Position numbers and translations under genes: made by a program
Assembly: GCF_010093595.1 (NCBI RefSeq)
Contig: NW_022985445.1
Coordinates: 1,697,080-1,761,079, forward strand
Length of the DNA: 64,000 nucleotides
Direction: 5' to 3'
Source: Mytilinidion resinicola
Taxonomy: Eukaryota > Ascomycota > Dothideomycetes > Mytilinidiales > Mytilinidiaceae
The notes under the pieces: generated by a model
Told to the model about the DNA's origin: nothing
Database searches by the model: none
What the model saw: the letters and a program-made list of their open reading frames with translations, nothing else
Shown here: positions 12,101 through 23,745 of the stretch, one piece after another
Layout of the letters: the number at the start of each line of letters is the position of its first letter
How positions within the stretch are numbered: the first letter of the stretch is position 1

Positions 12101-13324
12101 ACGGGTCCTGGCGACACATCTCGGACGGCCACCTGCTCCGGACAGGCACCGCGTCGTTCATGCGCAATGGAGGCACGGTGGGTAGGTGGTATGGACCGGC
12201 CACGCTAGACGGGAAAAAGGTGGCATACCGAACCCGCAAAAGCTCTCCCGCTCCAACACTGGCCTTGACAACAACGTCAGGACCAACTCAACTCAATTTC
12301 ATACCGTTAAATCTAAGCAGAATTCCTCTCTCGTGAGCGCCAGTTTGCCACTGCTTGGGGTGCTTTAATGTCTTTGAAAAAAACCTGCTGTGCCGCCTTG
12401 TCCATGGCCTGTCGACGACGTGGGTGGACAACTTCATATGGCCTTGGCAATACTCCAGCATCAATGATCGCCGCACACAATCTCGAGCAACGGCCGGTCC
12501 GGCCAGTTATCGCAGCCGCTGCAGGTGCTCCCCGGACGCCGCCCGCTTTCGGACGGGAGCTCTGCATGCTCTGCTGATGTTGCGCGGTGGGGGAGGCTGT
12601 TTGCGCACCGTGCGGCGAGGGTTTTCACAGGGCCCTTCGCGTTATCGGCGCTCAGATGCTAAGAGCTCCTTTGGGAGCATTAGCTTCTGCAATTAGATCA
12701 GCGAGAGTGCCAGGGGGTGCCAGCCGATCGATTCTCCCCATGTCGCTCCTGTACCCCTCTTGCGCACCGTCCACCAGGTGGTTGTGCTGGCGGCTCGCAG
12801 GCAAAAATAGCTCCTCCCAGCAAGAAAGACTGCTAATTTGACTTGGCTAGTGACTACCCGGGACTGGCGTGGGATCCTTCACCCAATCAGCACCCCCAAA
12901 TGGTACCTAGAAACTGGTCACTCTCCACCTCGAGTGCTGGCCTGCAGGACGAGTTGGGGGTCCCGCCTGGCCGTCTCCAAGAATAGAACAGAATCGATCA
13001 TGGCATTTTGCGATCTATCTGCTCGTTTCGGCCCATATAAGGTACTATCCCTCCAGCACTTGTCGACTCCACGCCACGGCAGACCAAGTAATTTGCTACC
13101 TTTCCTTCTCCTCGAACTCGCTGGTCGACTTTGAGCTTTCTATCTTTAATTAAGAGCAACCCGGTCGCGCCTCACATCCTGTCCTTTCGCTCCCTCCCGC
13201 GCTGCGCGTTATTAGTCGTTTTCCCCGTACCGCATTGTTTACTGCCTTATATCCCCACTCCCCCGACCCGACCACCTTCATGTCCTCCTCACATCTTGCC
13301 TCCGCTGGAAAACAGTCTGCAACC
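9116..13324. other. Long GC-rich gene-poor stretch
   Basis: I found no gene here that holds a frame over more than about 140 codons or shows a full domain. Open frames on both strands overlap as expected for GC-rich DNA. One minus-strand segment near 9550-9700 contains an ankyrin-like phrase (EHGNTLELAAIVSDRDAFSVLL), perhaps the last repeat of a decayed ankyrin gene. At 12345-12361 lies a solo copy of the terminal repeat of the small element at 62755-62943. The right end is the promoter of the Zn2Cys6 gene, with a TATA-like catataagg near 13033. Confidence 0.45.
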
Positions 13325-15336
13325 ATGGTCGGCACCAACACCCAAAACCAATCCAAATCTCAAGCTGCAAAGATGCACAAGCGATCGCGGTCAGGTCAGT
13401 GTTTCCCGCTCCCGCTGCACCTGCAGGGATCCCGCGCTTGGACGTCTCTGCTAACACCCGCACAGGCTGCTTCACCTGCCGTCTACGAAGGAAGAAGTGC
13501 GATGAGGGCAAGTCGTCCTGCAAAGCCTGCAAGCATCTCGGTTTGAAGTGCGAGTACAAGCGACCCATGTGGTGGAGCAACAATGAGCAGCGCCGCCAGC
13601 AAAAGGAAGTGATCAAGAACATCATCAAGCGCACCAAGCTCAACGAGAAGACCTCGCAAGGCGTGCCGATGAGCGCAAACACTCCCCCGAGCCTATGCCA
13701 CTCCCTTCCAACGTCAGACACCTACTCAGATGGCATTGGTTGCACGCGCGCCCCGTCGGTCGACTCGCAATTGTCTCTTGATTACAACTTCAACCATGTC
13801 GGCACTCCAGACATCCTCAGCTCGTCGATGATGCCTCCTCCAATGTTCGCACCAGTCTACCCTCAATGCGGGCAATTCGCGCCATACGAGGTTGACATCA
13901 AGACCGAAACCCAGATGTTCGTCAACGACATTCCCACACGACGCGACTCGACCATCTCCACTTTCAGCACATTCCAGGCACCGCCAGTTCCCGGCAATCA
14001 ATTTCCCATCGAGAACTGGGTCCAGCAGGATTACTTCGAGAGCCGCCGCGAATCATTCGCCGAGGAGCCTTTGGACTTCAACTTCTTCGACTTCCCCCAC
14101 GCCGGTTCTTTCAGCCCGTCCCACCAGGCCATGATCCAAGTCGACGACTGCGACAAGCACCTCTTGAACCATTTCATCGACAACGTTCTGCGCCTCATCT
14201 TCCCGATCCTCGAAGTCAACCAGCACGGTTCCACTCGATCTGATGTCATCCTCCCAGCGCTCGAGTCCAACAAGACGTATCTACACTGCTGTATGAGCAT
14301 TGCTGCGATCCATCTCAAGGCCACGGAACGCATTCAGGGCGAGCAGATTGACAACGACATCATGCGCCACCGCTACGCGACCATCTCGGAACTATGCGAG
14401 GCGCTCAACCGCGACACTGACCACCAGCAGATCCTCGAGGCTACCCTTGGCATGATCTTCTTCCAGTGCTCAGTTGGCCGCCCTGACGATGCCCTTCCCG
14501 ATATTCCCTGGCACCAGCATTTCCAAGCCGCTACGAGCCTCGTTCACAAGCTCGATCTCCCACAAACGCTCATTGGCATGAATGAGAATGCGCATGCGCA
14601 GCCTCCATTCAACATGACGCTTGCGGCTTGGATTGACATTCTCGGTGCTACAATGATTGGACGCGCTCCTGCTTTCTCTGATACCTACCGTGAGAAGCTC
14701 ATCGCTCAGGCTCCTTCTGGTCTCAACGAACTTATGGGCTGCGACGACCACATCATGTACTTGATCTCAGAGATCGCATGTCTGGAGGCGCTGAAGATGG
14801 ACAAGATGGAGGAGGTTCAACTCTGCGCTCATATCAAGATGATTGGCGACCAAATCAGCATGACGGAGCCCGGTCCACAAGCAGTTGGAAACGCCTACTC
14901 CTCGACTGGCGCAATTCGCCCGAAGCAACTGAGCCGCAACATGACTGCCGTCTTCCGCCTTGCGGCTCGCATCTACTTGTGCAGCTTGGTCCCGGATTTC
15001 GACCGCTCGCAACCTAGCATCGCCAACCTCGTTCACGCACTCACCGACGCCATGGACTTTATCCCCGCGGGCCCAGACGGCTTCGACCGCTCCCTCGTCT
15101 GGCCTCTCCTGATCGCTGGATCCGTTTCCTGCGCTGGCTCCACCTTCCGCAACATGTTCGCAGAACGCACGCAACGCCTCGGCGAAGCATCCGACTTTGG
15201 CTCCTTTGGACGAGTTAAGGAGCTCCTCAAGGATGTCTGGCGCATCAACGACGACGCCCTCGCTCGAGGCGAAAGGCAGAGCATCCACTGGCGGGATGTG
15301 ATGCGGCAGAAGAACTGGGACTTCTTGTTGATCTAG
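13325..15336 (+). CDS. Zn2Cys6 transcription factor, Pro1/RosA-like
   Basis: Exons 13325-13394 and 13466-15336 join in phase across a 71-bp intron, giving 646 residues. The Zn2Cys6 cluster is at the N-terminus with Cys 25, 28, 35, 42, 45 and 52 (GCFTCRLRRKKCDEG...CKACKHLGLKC). It is followed by a basic linker (KRPMWWSNNEQRRQQKE), then a Ser/Pro-rich middle and a long helical regulatory domain of the fungal-specific type (about 240-640). The intron sits right before the first Cys, a common place in this class. The cluster followed by WWSNNEQRR recalls the Pro1/RosA/NosA developmental regulators, which is an inference from memory of the motif. It acts in the nucleus as a DNA-binding regulator; targets cannot be read from the sequence. 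The spacer upstream is the longest in the window. Confidence 0.9.
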
Positions 15337-16404
15337 AAGCCCTGGACTTCTTGCTCCCTTGATGGGAAAAGCGCATCCTGGTCTGTCCTGGACACCTCGA
15401 ACTAACAAACGACCAAACACCCACTATCATTTTTCCTATCCCTGCATCAGCTTTGGTCGGTCAAAAAGCATACTTTCTTCATCTTGCATATACTTATTTT
15501 ACGCTCTATACCCACTTTTGTAATTTTTCTTTTACTTGTTTTACCTCCCTTAGCTGGAGTGTGTTAGAATCAAGCATGGGCACTGGCGGCATATCCATGG
15601 GCGGCGTTTGGAACTACGATCATCGGTTACGATTATCCTCATCCATCCACATCATCATTACGAGGTTTACGGCTCGCATCACACATACCACGCCACCTTT
15701 TTCCTCTTTCTCTCTTTGTGGCTTCATGCCAGGGACAGCACCCGAGCAGGCGGGCGTGCGTCCGTCTTACATATGGGTGGATCGGCGGGTACGCTGCGTG
15801 GAACTAGTGCAGCTTCCACAGCAATGTATAATAGGCATAATCAAACATTCATCCAAAGAAGCAGCGAATCATTGAGTGAGCGTGAGGGCGTAACGCCCGT
15901 GATGGTGTTGCCCCTGCATTTAGAAACGTGTTGGATGCCAGCCTCAGCCCTGAGGCGCGTAGGAGTAGAGTGGTTTTGCGAAGCATGGCGGGGTTGCTAA
16001 GAATAACCAACCTTTGCAGAAGCGAGAGATGGCCAGCCAGGGCGTTTCGAAGGTGCACTCCTGGCACTCGAGACTGCGTGCACTGAAACCTACCGTTCTT
16101 CTCCTGCGGCCAGCCTTATCGACCACCACCGTATCTGATTTACCTGCATATCCGTTCGACTTGCTTGCACGTCACCCACGCAGAATACGGAGATAGACTA
16201 CGAAGCGTGGCACCCCAGCGCGGTTCCTTGGCCGTAGGGCGAGCACCACCCTTCATTTCGACCTCATTTCGCAACCCCCGTGTCCCACGCGGCGGACCTC
16301 TATACAATATACCCCTCGCCGGCGGCCCATAACACGCCCTCCCTCCAACGTCCACCTCCGCCTCCACCCATCCGTACACTCTCTGCCACCCGACCACAAG
16401 CGCA
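15337..16404. other. Intergenic spacer
   Basis: The left end is T-rich and is probably the 3' UTR of the regulator gene. The right end is C-rich and looks like the 5' UTR of the next gene. Only short frames without motifs are present. Confidence 0.5.
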
Positions 16405-17559
16405 ATGGCGACCACCGCCCCCCGCCCCCCCTTCAACCCCGTCGACACCACCTCCGCTGCGCTCCCCGCGCACGACGAAGTCGAATCGCCGTCCCTCTCC
16501 TCCACCAACGCGCTCGCGCGCTTCGAGTTCGAAACCGGCCACGGGCGCGAGGGCACCAAGATCCTGATGGTGGAGTGGGAAGACTCGCCCGCCACGCGGC
16601 GCATCCGCGGCGACTGGCACGTGTCCTGGGAGGGCAAGTCGACGGTGCTGAGCGCCGACGATCAGCCCGCGGGCGACATCAACCGCATGTACTTCCTGCT
16701 GGCGCCGGGCGCGGCGGTGCCGCCGGTGGTCGTGCTGACGCACCGCCCGCGGAACGCGGACGAGGGCAAGGAGGTGGTGTGGCACACGAATCCGCTGCCG
16801 GCGATTTTCCCGCCCGAGCTAGGCGCGAATGCGCGCGCGGCGGGGAAGAAGGGGATTCTACATACGATTTGGGCGAAGAAGCGGCTGCAGGTGCTGAATC
16901 GCGAGATTGAGAGGGAGACGCGGGAGAATGGGATTGAGGGGATTGGGCTGGAGATGGCGAGCCAGGAGAAGGAGTGGATTGAGAGCACGTTCGGGGTGGC
17001 GCCGAAGCCGATGGGGCTGACGATTTCGCTCGCGGAGGCGGGGGGGATGGCGAGTTTGGGGCCGGCGAGTCCGAGGACCCCGGGCGGGGGGAGGTTGATG
17101 GAGAAGTTGAGGGGGTTGAAGCTGGGGACGAGCGAGAGGGATTTGGGGAACGGGGGGAAGGAGTTTGGGGGGATAGAGCTGTCGGCGAATAACCCGCTGA
17201 GTCCGGAGAGTTCGGATGTTGCGGTGAGTTCGTTTGCGGCGTTTAAGGGCGCGAATCCGCTGTCGTTGGCTGCGAAGCCGCCGCAGAGGCCGGTGGGAGG
17301 GGTGGGGATTGCGCCCCCGCACAGCATCGTGGCACAGCAGGAGAAGCAGCAGCAGGATCCCGGGATGGCGTCGTTGAATGCCACGTTTGCGTCGCCGAAT
17401 TTCGAGTCGAGGGGCGCGCCGCTGCCGGATGATGATGATGATAGGGAAGATGGGCTGTTTGCGCTGCCGATTAGCCCTAGGAGCCCCGAGATGACAAAAA
17501 GCCCGTTCTCGTTTGCTCAGGGGGAGACGACGAAGACGGAAGGGGGACTGGCGTCGTGA
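16405..17559 (+). CDS. Conserved-looking fungal protein of unknown function
   Basis: A single exon of 384 residues begins at ATG 16405 with a C-rich leader before it. The N-terminal two fifths look globular (ARFEFETGHGREGTKILMVEWE, GDWHVSWEGKSTVLSADD, INRMYFLLAPG), with a charged helix after it (AKKRLQVLNREIERETRE). The C-terminal half is Gly/Ser/Pro-rich and probably disordered, with SPRSPEMTKSPF-type Ser-Pro sites near the end. No signal peptide or membrane segment is seen. The base usage is odd: the first 100 codons are strongly C-rich and the rest strongly G-rich on the same strand. I recognise the globular part only as something common in filamentous fungi and assign no function. Confidence 0.75.
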   Translation: MATTAPRPPFNPVDTTSAALPAHDEVESPSLSSTNALARFEFETGHGREGTKILMVEWEDSPATRRIRGDWHVSWEGKSTVLSADDQPAGDINRMYFLLAPGAAVPPVVVLTHRPRNADEGKEVVWHTNPLPAIFPPELGANARAAGKKGILHTIWAKKRLQVLNREIERETRENGIEGIGLEMASQEKEWIESTFGVAPKPMGLTISLAEAGGMASLGPASPRTPGGGRLMEKLRGLKLGTSERDLGNGGKEFGGIELSANNPLSPESSDVAVSSFAAFKGANPLSLAAKPPQRPVGGVGIAPPHSIVAQQEKQQQDPGMASLNATFASPNFESRGAPLPDDDDDREDGLFALPISPRSPEMTKSPFSFAQGETTKTEGGLAS

Positions 17560-18308
17560 GAGTATGAAGTGGTGCAGCGGATATGACTGATGAGGTTGGC
17601 TGATGAGTGCATTCTTATTGCAATGCATGGCGCGAGGGTGTCTGTTTTGTCGCTTCTTGGAGTCTATACGTGTCATGAGGGATGGGTCTACGAGGTGTTG
17701 TTGTGGATACCTAGATTACATAGCGTGCGGGTTTTGTGGTTCTGTGGTTTCTTGTGCTCCAAAGACTTTCTTGTATAGCTGGCTGGTTGCAAAGTCCTAG
17801 CCCGGGGTGGTTCTTGTGAGAAAAACGGCTTGCTAGGGAGGTCAATGGATATGGCATATCTTTACACTAGATCTATTCGTGATGAATGATGAATATGTGC
17901 GGACAATCAGATATGAGACGCAAGCAAGGTCTTCCGATATACCGGAAACGCTTATATTTATAAGTCGGTGAAGTCAAATTAAGCCCCTTAGATAGGTTTG
18001 AGCAGAAATCTGATGTAGCTAATTGTCGGTCGTGAAAACAATGTTCGCTAATAAAAGGACATATATATGGTGGTGTTGTCTCTCAGTGAAGCTTTTTGTT
18101 GGATTTATATGTGGATGCCTGATCAGGCCACTAGTGTGGCGGGCACGTGTGAGGCTCAAAATTTAGCGTGCGGGTTGATCGCCTCGCCAGCCGCCAGCTT
18201 CTCCGTCTCACAACACCACCACCACCAGCCGCTCCATCACTGCAGCCTCACGCGTCGACACCGCGTCTTGACTTCAGCGCTACCATCCTCCAGCACGCGC
18301 GATTGGCC
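17560..18308. other. Intergenic spacer
   Basis: This is the region between two same-strand genes. It is AT-richer around 17830-18080. No gene, RNA or repeat is evident. Confidence 0.5.
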
Positions 18309-21156
18309 ATGGTCTATGTCAAGGGCAGCGTCGCCGAGGTCCCTCTCGGTGGCTCCGACGAAGAGAACATCGAGCTCAAGAAGCTCGTTGGCGATGTGGT
18401 ACTGTCGCCCTCCATCGACGAGATCTTTGTCGCCAATTGCTAATACGCTACAGGTCGAAAATGAGGACGAGTATGATGGTTGGGAGAAGCTAGTCCGAGC
18501 TGCGGAAGCCCTCGAGGGCGGCCTCAACCGCAACTCGAGTCCGCAGGCTATAGCCTTCACGCGCGAGATCTACAACCGATTCCTCGCCAAATTTCCTCTC
18601 TTCTTCGGATATTGGAAGAAATATGCCGACCTGGAGTTCTCCATTGCTGGTACCGAAGCCGCGGATATGGTGCGTGGTCTCACCAGCAGCCTAATCGAAA
18701 CGTACGCTAACCCTACGACAGGTCTACGAGCGGGGCGTCGCTAGCATCACGAACTCGGTTGACCTTTGGATGAACTACTGCGCCTTCAAAGTCGATACCT
18801 GCCACAACACCGAAGAGATCCGAGAGTGAGTATCAAAACGAACCTTTTCCTTCCCTCCCCGTCATATAACGTTGCCCAAGCATCGCCCGGCCATAGCCGA
18901 CGGGAAGCTATATTGCCCAAGTACCCAAGTACAACTGGACCGGGGATAGAATGAGGTTCAGTCGTACGTGCAGCACGTTCTGGCGCTGCGGGCACAAGAA
19001 TGGGTGAGATATCAACACCACCCAGAAGCGCGCCGCTCTTCTCACAGTTATCCTTCAGAGCTTCTTTTCTCTCGTCGTTACCTACTCTGAAAGATTCCGT
19101 CTCGAGGGGCATTCCCTTTCATCGATCCCTAAAGCTGCCTGGAGCTTTCTATGATTAGCGGCCCATAAACCTACACGTACAACTCCGTTTGCTGCCCTCT
19201 TAGCCCTCTTCTTTATGGGACCATTCCTTTCATCACATTGCATACTGACGTTAGAATTAGGCTCTTCGAGCGCGGTGCTATGTGCGTGGGCTTGGACTTT
19301 CTCGCCCATCCATTCTGGGACAAATATATTGAGTTCGAAGAGCGTCTTGAAGCCCATGACAAGATCTTCGCCATTCTCGGCCGCATCATCAACATTCCGA
19401 TGCATCAATACTCGAGATACTTCGAGCGTTATAGGAACCTTGCTGCGTCGCGTCCTCTCAACGAGCTCGTCTATGACTCTGTTCTCGTCCAATTCCGCAC
19501 TGAGGTCGAACTCGACGTCACTAGGATCAAGAGCGAGCTGGAGATTGAGCGTGAACTTCGTGCGAGAATCGATAACTTTCACCTAGAGATCTTCCAACGC
19601 ACTCAGACCGAGACGACGAAGCGATGGACATACGAGCAGGAGATCAAGCGACCATATTTCCACGTCACCGAGCTTGACGAGACTCAGCTAGTCAACTGGC
19701 GCAAGTACCTGGACTTCGAGGAAGCTGAAGGCGACTTCACTCGTACTGTCTTTCTCTATGAGCGGTGCTTGGTCGCCGCGGCATATTACGAGGAGTTCTG
19801 GCTGCGCTTTGCGCGCTGGATGTATGCCCAAGAAGGGAAAGAAGAGGAAGTTCGCAACATCTACGCCCGTGCGAGTGCCTTGTATGTTCCTATCTCTCGG
19901 CCCGCAGTACGCCTCCAGTACGCGCGTTTCGAAGAGTCAACGGACCGCATCGATGTTTCCCGGGCTATCCATGAAGCTATCTTGGACATGTCTCCTGGCC
20001 ATCTCGAGACAATCATCTCTTGGGCCAACCTTGAGCGTCGCCAAGAGGGACTAGATGCCGCCATCAACGTCTATAAGACATACATCGAGTCCCAAGATTG
20101 CGGTATTTACGTTCAAGGGGCCATGGTGGCTGAATGGGCTCGTCTTCTGTGGAAAATCAAGGGTTCGGTTGATGAAGCCCGCCAGGTCTTCAAATCCAAC
20201 GAACAATACTACCTCGATGTTCCCGCGTTCTGGGTCAATTACCTCCAGTTCGAGCTTCAACAGCCAACTAGTGCAGCGACGGAGGCTGAGCACTACGAGC
20301 GGATTAAACAGCTCCACAGATTCATTCGCTCGAGCACACGATTAGCTTCCGAGACGATCAAGGAAATCTCTCAGCACTACATGACCTACCTCCTGGAGCG
20401 TGGCACGAAAGATGCCGTCAAGAATGCCAACAAGGATCTCGCCAAGGATCCCGCCGCCAAAGAGTACATGAAGCTTGACAGGGAAGCGAATGGGTATGTG
20501 CCCTCTCCTCCCTCACCCTTCCCTCTCCCCACATTCATAAGTGCTCTCACTCCGTATCAAGCTTGCCTTAAGTATTGGCAACTTGATCATGACTTTATAG
20601 ACGATCATCGCGTACACCTGCGTTTGGTCGAAAGCGTTACTCGGATAAGGTTGAGGTGGTTTCGGCTCGACTGCCTGGGAGCACGTTTCCGCCAACCCCT
20701 CCACCGATGCCTCGTTCTCCCCCTCCTTTGCGTTATTCCCGTTCTGGTCTTTCTTCTCGTCTTTCTCGTCTTTTTCTTGTTTCTGGTTCTATCGTTTAGT
20801 CGGGCTATTCTTCCAACCCCCTTCTCTGGTCGTCACATCCCTCCGTTCTGTTATTATTCGCGTCACGAACCATCGTATACTCTAAATCCCGCACAGCTGC
20901 TAGACAAGTAAAAGACTTCTATACTGGTCATATTAAGATGCTGACACGAAGTCCCTTCTTTCAACAGGCCTTTATCCATCCAGAAGCAAATTCAGGACAA
21001 GACTGAGGACGGCAAAGCCGCTGCTGCGAACGGTCAGTACTATCAACAACAGGGCGAACAGCCATCCATTGGAGATGTAAGGATCCAACTACATTACGAG
21101 CAATTAGCAAAGGCATCCACTCACATGACCAGCAGACTCCTATCCGGTTCTTCTAG
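18309..21156 (+). CDS. PRP39: U1 snRNP splicing factor Prp39 (HAT repeats)
   Basis: Six exons: 18309-18398, 18454-18669, 18722-18825, 19255-20493, 20968-21076 and 21136-21156. All junctions keep phase, giving 592 residues, a normal size for Prp39. The protein is a row of half-a-TPR (HAT) repeats, for example LFGYWKKYADLEF-type, HPFWDKYIEFEERLE, LVNWRKYLDFEEAEG, EEFWLRFARWM and VPAFWVNYLQFELQ. Prp39 is a structural subunit of yeast U1 snRNP and helps choose 5' splice sites in the nucleus. The first intron has a textbook branch site (gctaatac) close to its 3' end. Introns 3 (429 bp) and 4 (474 bp) are many times longer than others in the window; intron 4 is pyrimidine-rich. The last 7-codon exon (TPIRFF) is the weakest part of the model. 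Confidence 0.9.
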
Positions 21157-22042
21157 AACCACACACTTCCCATCGGCTTATGCATCATCACACTGATGGC
21201 GTGCTGATTCTGGAAATCTGAGTTTTGGTCGAGCCATTCTCTTTCTTGTACACCTTTGATCATAGCCGCCCACTTCGGTTCTTACCCTCGGTTTATGGGA
21301 GGAATGAACGAAATGGTGAGTGATTTTCCTACATTTGGGCAAGTTTTGCATCGGACACCTTTTCCTTTTCTCCTACTTTTCGGGACTGGGATTGGAGTGG
21401 CCAAGGGTGTTCCGTGTGGCTTGGAATTTCGGATTGTTCTGCTTTTCGGCCTGCATGGGAGCGAAAGTAGCTAAAAGCTAGGCTGGTAATTGTCTTGTCC
21501 TACTATAGGCGAAGATGAAACTGGTATGAGAGCAATAGAAATCTTTGTCTCTCCAACGGAAACTATAGTGCTGTGACAAAAGCCTGCTTACACCCCACTA
21601 TCGCTGCTCGTGGTACCTTGCTGTATTCTCACATTCTGGAAGCTTAACATTTTGAATAGCTGGTACAGCTCGCGAGGCCACATTAGATTTAGCAATTACT
21701 TATACACGAGCTAAGAGTATGACTGGACCGTCTAGATTCCTAACAGTACGCAAAAGCCCTACAAGCATTAGCAAGAAAGTCCACATGGATCTAACGAGGG
21801 AGAGTCTCTGGAAAATGAGATCATGTGACTTGGCCCTTGCGTCTCGGTAGATCGTCTGGAACCAGTTGAGGCTCAAAAAAGCTTATTTAATGTATGACCT
21901 CAGGAATCCCACACCTAGCTCTAATCGCACGACTCCACAAACCTCGTTCGTCATGGAGCATTGGTGACATTATATTCAATTGCCTACCAAACACCCCGAA
22001 TTTACACACGTCTCCCCTCCATCTCATCCCCACCACGTCAAA
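21157..22042. other. Intergenic spacer
   Basis: This lies between PRP39 and COQ10. A short open frame at 21256-21474 has no recognisable features. No repeat was noticed. Confidence 0.5.
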
Positions 22043-22903
22043 ATGAAACCACTCCGCCCACCGCCCTCCGTCCTCCGCGCCCGCCTCCCACACCCTCACC
22101 ACCTCCGAAACCAGCGCCGCACCTTCCTCCCAAACCCCTTCACCCACCCCTCCTCTCCGCTCGCCGCCGCACACGCAAAACCAGCCACCCTCACCGTGTC
22201 CCGCATCCTACCCTACGCGCATACCGACCTCTTCAACCTCATCGCCGACGTGCCCAGCTACGCGCAGTTCCTGCCCTACTGCCAAAGCTCGACGGTTACG
22301 AAATGGTCCGCCGAGGACGCGCACGGCAAGCGCTGGCCCAGCGAGGCAACACTGGTCGTCGGCTTCGGGGGCGTGCGGGAGGGGTTCCAGAGTAAGGTGT
22401 ACTGCGTTGCTCCCGGCGCGGGGAATACGGGCGTGGGGATCGTGGAAGCGGTGTCGGGGAAGAGTAGGACACGGCTGGGGGCGGAGCTTATTAGGCATCA
22501 TTTGTGGGATTCGACTTCAAAGACTACCCCAGAGGTGGTCGAGGGGGATAGCGGGTTGTTGACGCATCTTCTTACGAGGTGGACGTTAAGGCCGTTTATG
22601 TTTAAGCCGCCGCCGGGGAAGGTTCCTGGAAGGGGGGATGAGCAAATGCGGCCGCAGGATAAGACGGATGCGGAGGCGCTGCCGCAGACGGAATGTTCGT
22701 TGAGTATTGAGTATGTGTTTGCAAATCCGATCTATGGCGCTATGTCGGCGGGGGCGGCGCCGTTTGTGGCGGAGAAAATGATTCAGGCGTTTGAGGGAAG
22801 GGTGAGGGAGGTGTTGGGGGAGGGGGCGATGGGGAATGAGGGGCCCGGGAGGGGTGGGACGGGGAAGAGGGGGGGTCTGGAAGGGGTTGTTGGGAGGGGG
22901 TAG
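22043..22903 (+). CDS. COQ10: Coenzyme Q-binding protein Coq10 (START/polyketide-cyclase fold), mitochondrial
   Basis: A single exon of 286 residues starts at ATG 22043. The first ~35 residues are rich in Arg, Pro, His and Leu without acids (MKPLRPPPSVLRARLPHPHH), as expected of a mitochondrial targeting peptide. The START-like core follows: SRILPYAHTDLFNLIADVPS, FLPYCQSSTV, the hallmark VGFGGVREGFQSKV, then VFANPIYGAMS and a C-terminal helix. Coq10 binds ubiquinone in the inner membrane and supports its use in respiration. Fungal Coq10 proteins often carry a low-complexity insert like the one here (about 170-215). The ORF shows the same C-rich to G-rich switch as the gene at 16405. I see no intron. 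Confidence 0.9.
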   Translation: MKPLRPPPSVLRARLPHPHHLRNQRRTFLPNPFTHPSSPLAAAHAKPATLTVSRILPYAHTDLFNLIADVPSYAQFLPYCQSSTVTKWSAEDAHGKRWPSEATLVVGFGGVREGFQSKVYCVAPGAGNTGVGIVEAVSGKSRTRLGAELIRHHLWDSTSKTTPEVVEGDSGLLTHLLTRWTLRPFMFKPPPGKVPGRGDEQMRPQDKTDAEALPQTECSLSIEYVFANPIYGAMSAGAAPFVAEKMIQAFEGRVREVLGEGAMGNEGPGRGGTGKRGGLEGVVGRG

Positions 22904-23135
22904 TGGTGAGAATTTAGTGGCGAGAGGTCGAAAGGGGTTGGGGAAGGTTGTTAGGAGTATTTTGGGCGGAGTTTTAGACATAGCATGGATTTTCAGAAAA
23001 GCAGAATCATATATCCTATTTGCGTAGATGAAGGGCCTGCAACTCTGCTATAGGCACTTCTATTACCATTCATCGTTGAATCAATCGAATCATCCACGGC
23101 GGAAGTTCACCTTGCACAGTCGTTCTCTCCCTCGT

Positions 23136-23745
23136 ATGCTGTCATGTACCAACAATCTCCTCCTAATCGCATTTCTCTTCCTATCACTCTTCATAATATC
23201 AGCAATCACCCCCGCCCTACAGAACTTCGATCTTACTTCCTCCCGGCACCGCCAACCATGAAAACCTTGAGCTCTTATGCACTCCGCCTGGATGGACCAT
23301 GCCTGCTGTCCTGATGGCGCCTGGCGTCCCTCTACTAGCGGCCCGAGTAGTTCCAACACATATTGCTGCAGCGGGCGGGACGGATACGCGTTGTATCCAG
23401 CTGGTCTTAGACACCTGACTGTACTGCGCGAATACTACTTGGACGCTATATAAGAAAGCGGGTCATTCCTGCTGCGCGGAGCCGGGGCATATCCTGGGGA
23501 ATGGGAGAGGAGTGATTGGGAGTTCAGAGGGCAAGTGTGAAGCGTGAGTTATCATTTTCTTTATGATGGGCTTTTGAATGTGGTGGGAGCTAAGTGGGAT
23601 TATGGCCATAGTCTCGACGTCTTCCCAACTATCGACATCAGCACGTTCTTCATTGTCAACATCCGCCACACAGTCGACATCAACCGCGGAATCCTCACCC
23701 TACCTCGAAGGAACTACCAGCTTCTTGTTTCCGGCTCCTAAGTAG
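23136..23745 (+). pseudogene. Relic of a Cys-rich secreted protein with Ser/Thr stalk (copy 1)
   Basis: ATG 23136 opens a clean signal peptide (MLSCTNNLLLIAFLFLSLFI). The same frame then meets two TGA codons near 23259-23274 but resumes with a Cys-rich block (MDHACCPDGAW, PSTSGPSSSNTYCCS). After another stop the sense moves to a different frame (YCANTTWTLYKKAGHSCCAE) and ends in a Ser/Thr-rich stretch (STSARSSLSTSATQSTSTAE) with TAG at 23743-23745. The order signal peptide, Cys pairs, Ser/Thr stalk is typical of fungal wall or GPI proteins. A second decayed copy lies at 36340-36924 with matching DNA around ccctctactagcggcccgag and around cgacgtcttccc. Both are broken in different places, so neither is functional as it stands. 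Confidence 0.6.

Noticed and set aside
16858..17676. 272-codon minus-strand frame rich in Arg, Pro and His opposite the gene at 16405
   Set aside because: Antisense of a G-rich coding region; composition is an artefact and no domain is present.
19082..19582. 166-codon minus-strand frame opposite PRP39
   Set aside because: It lies across an intron and HAT-repeat exon of a clear gene; no independent support.
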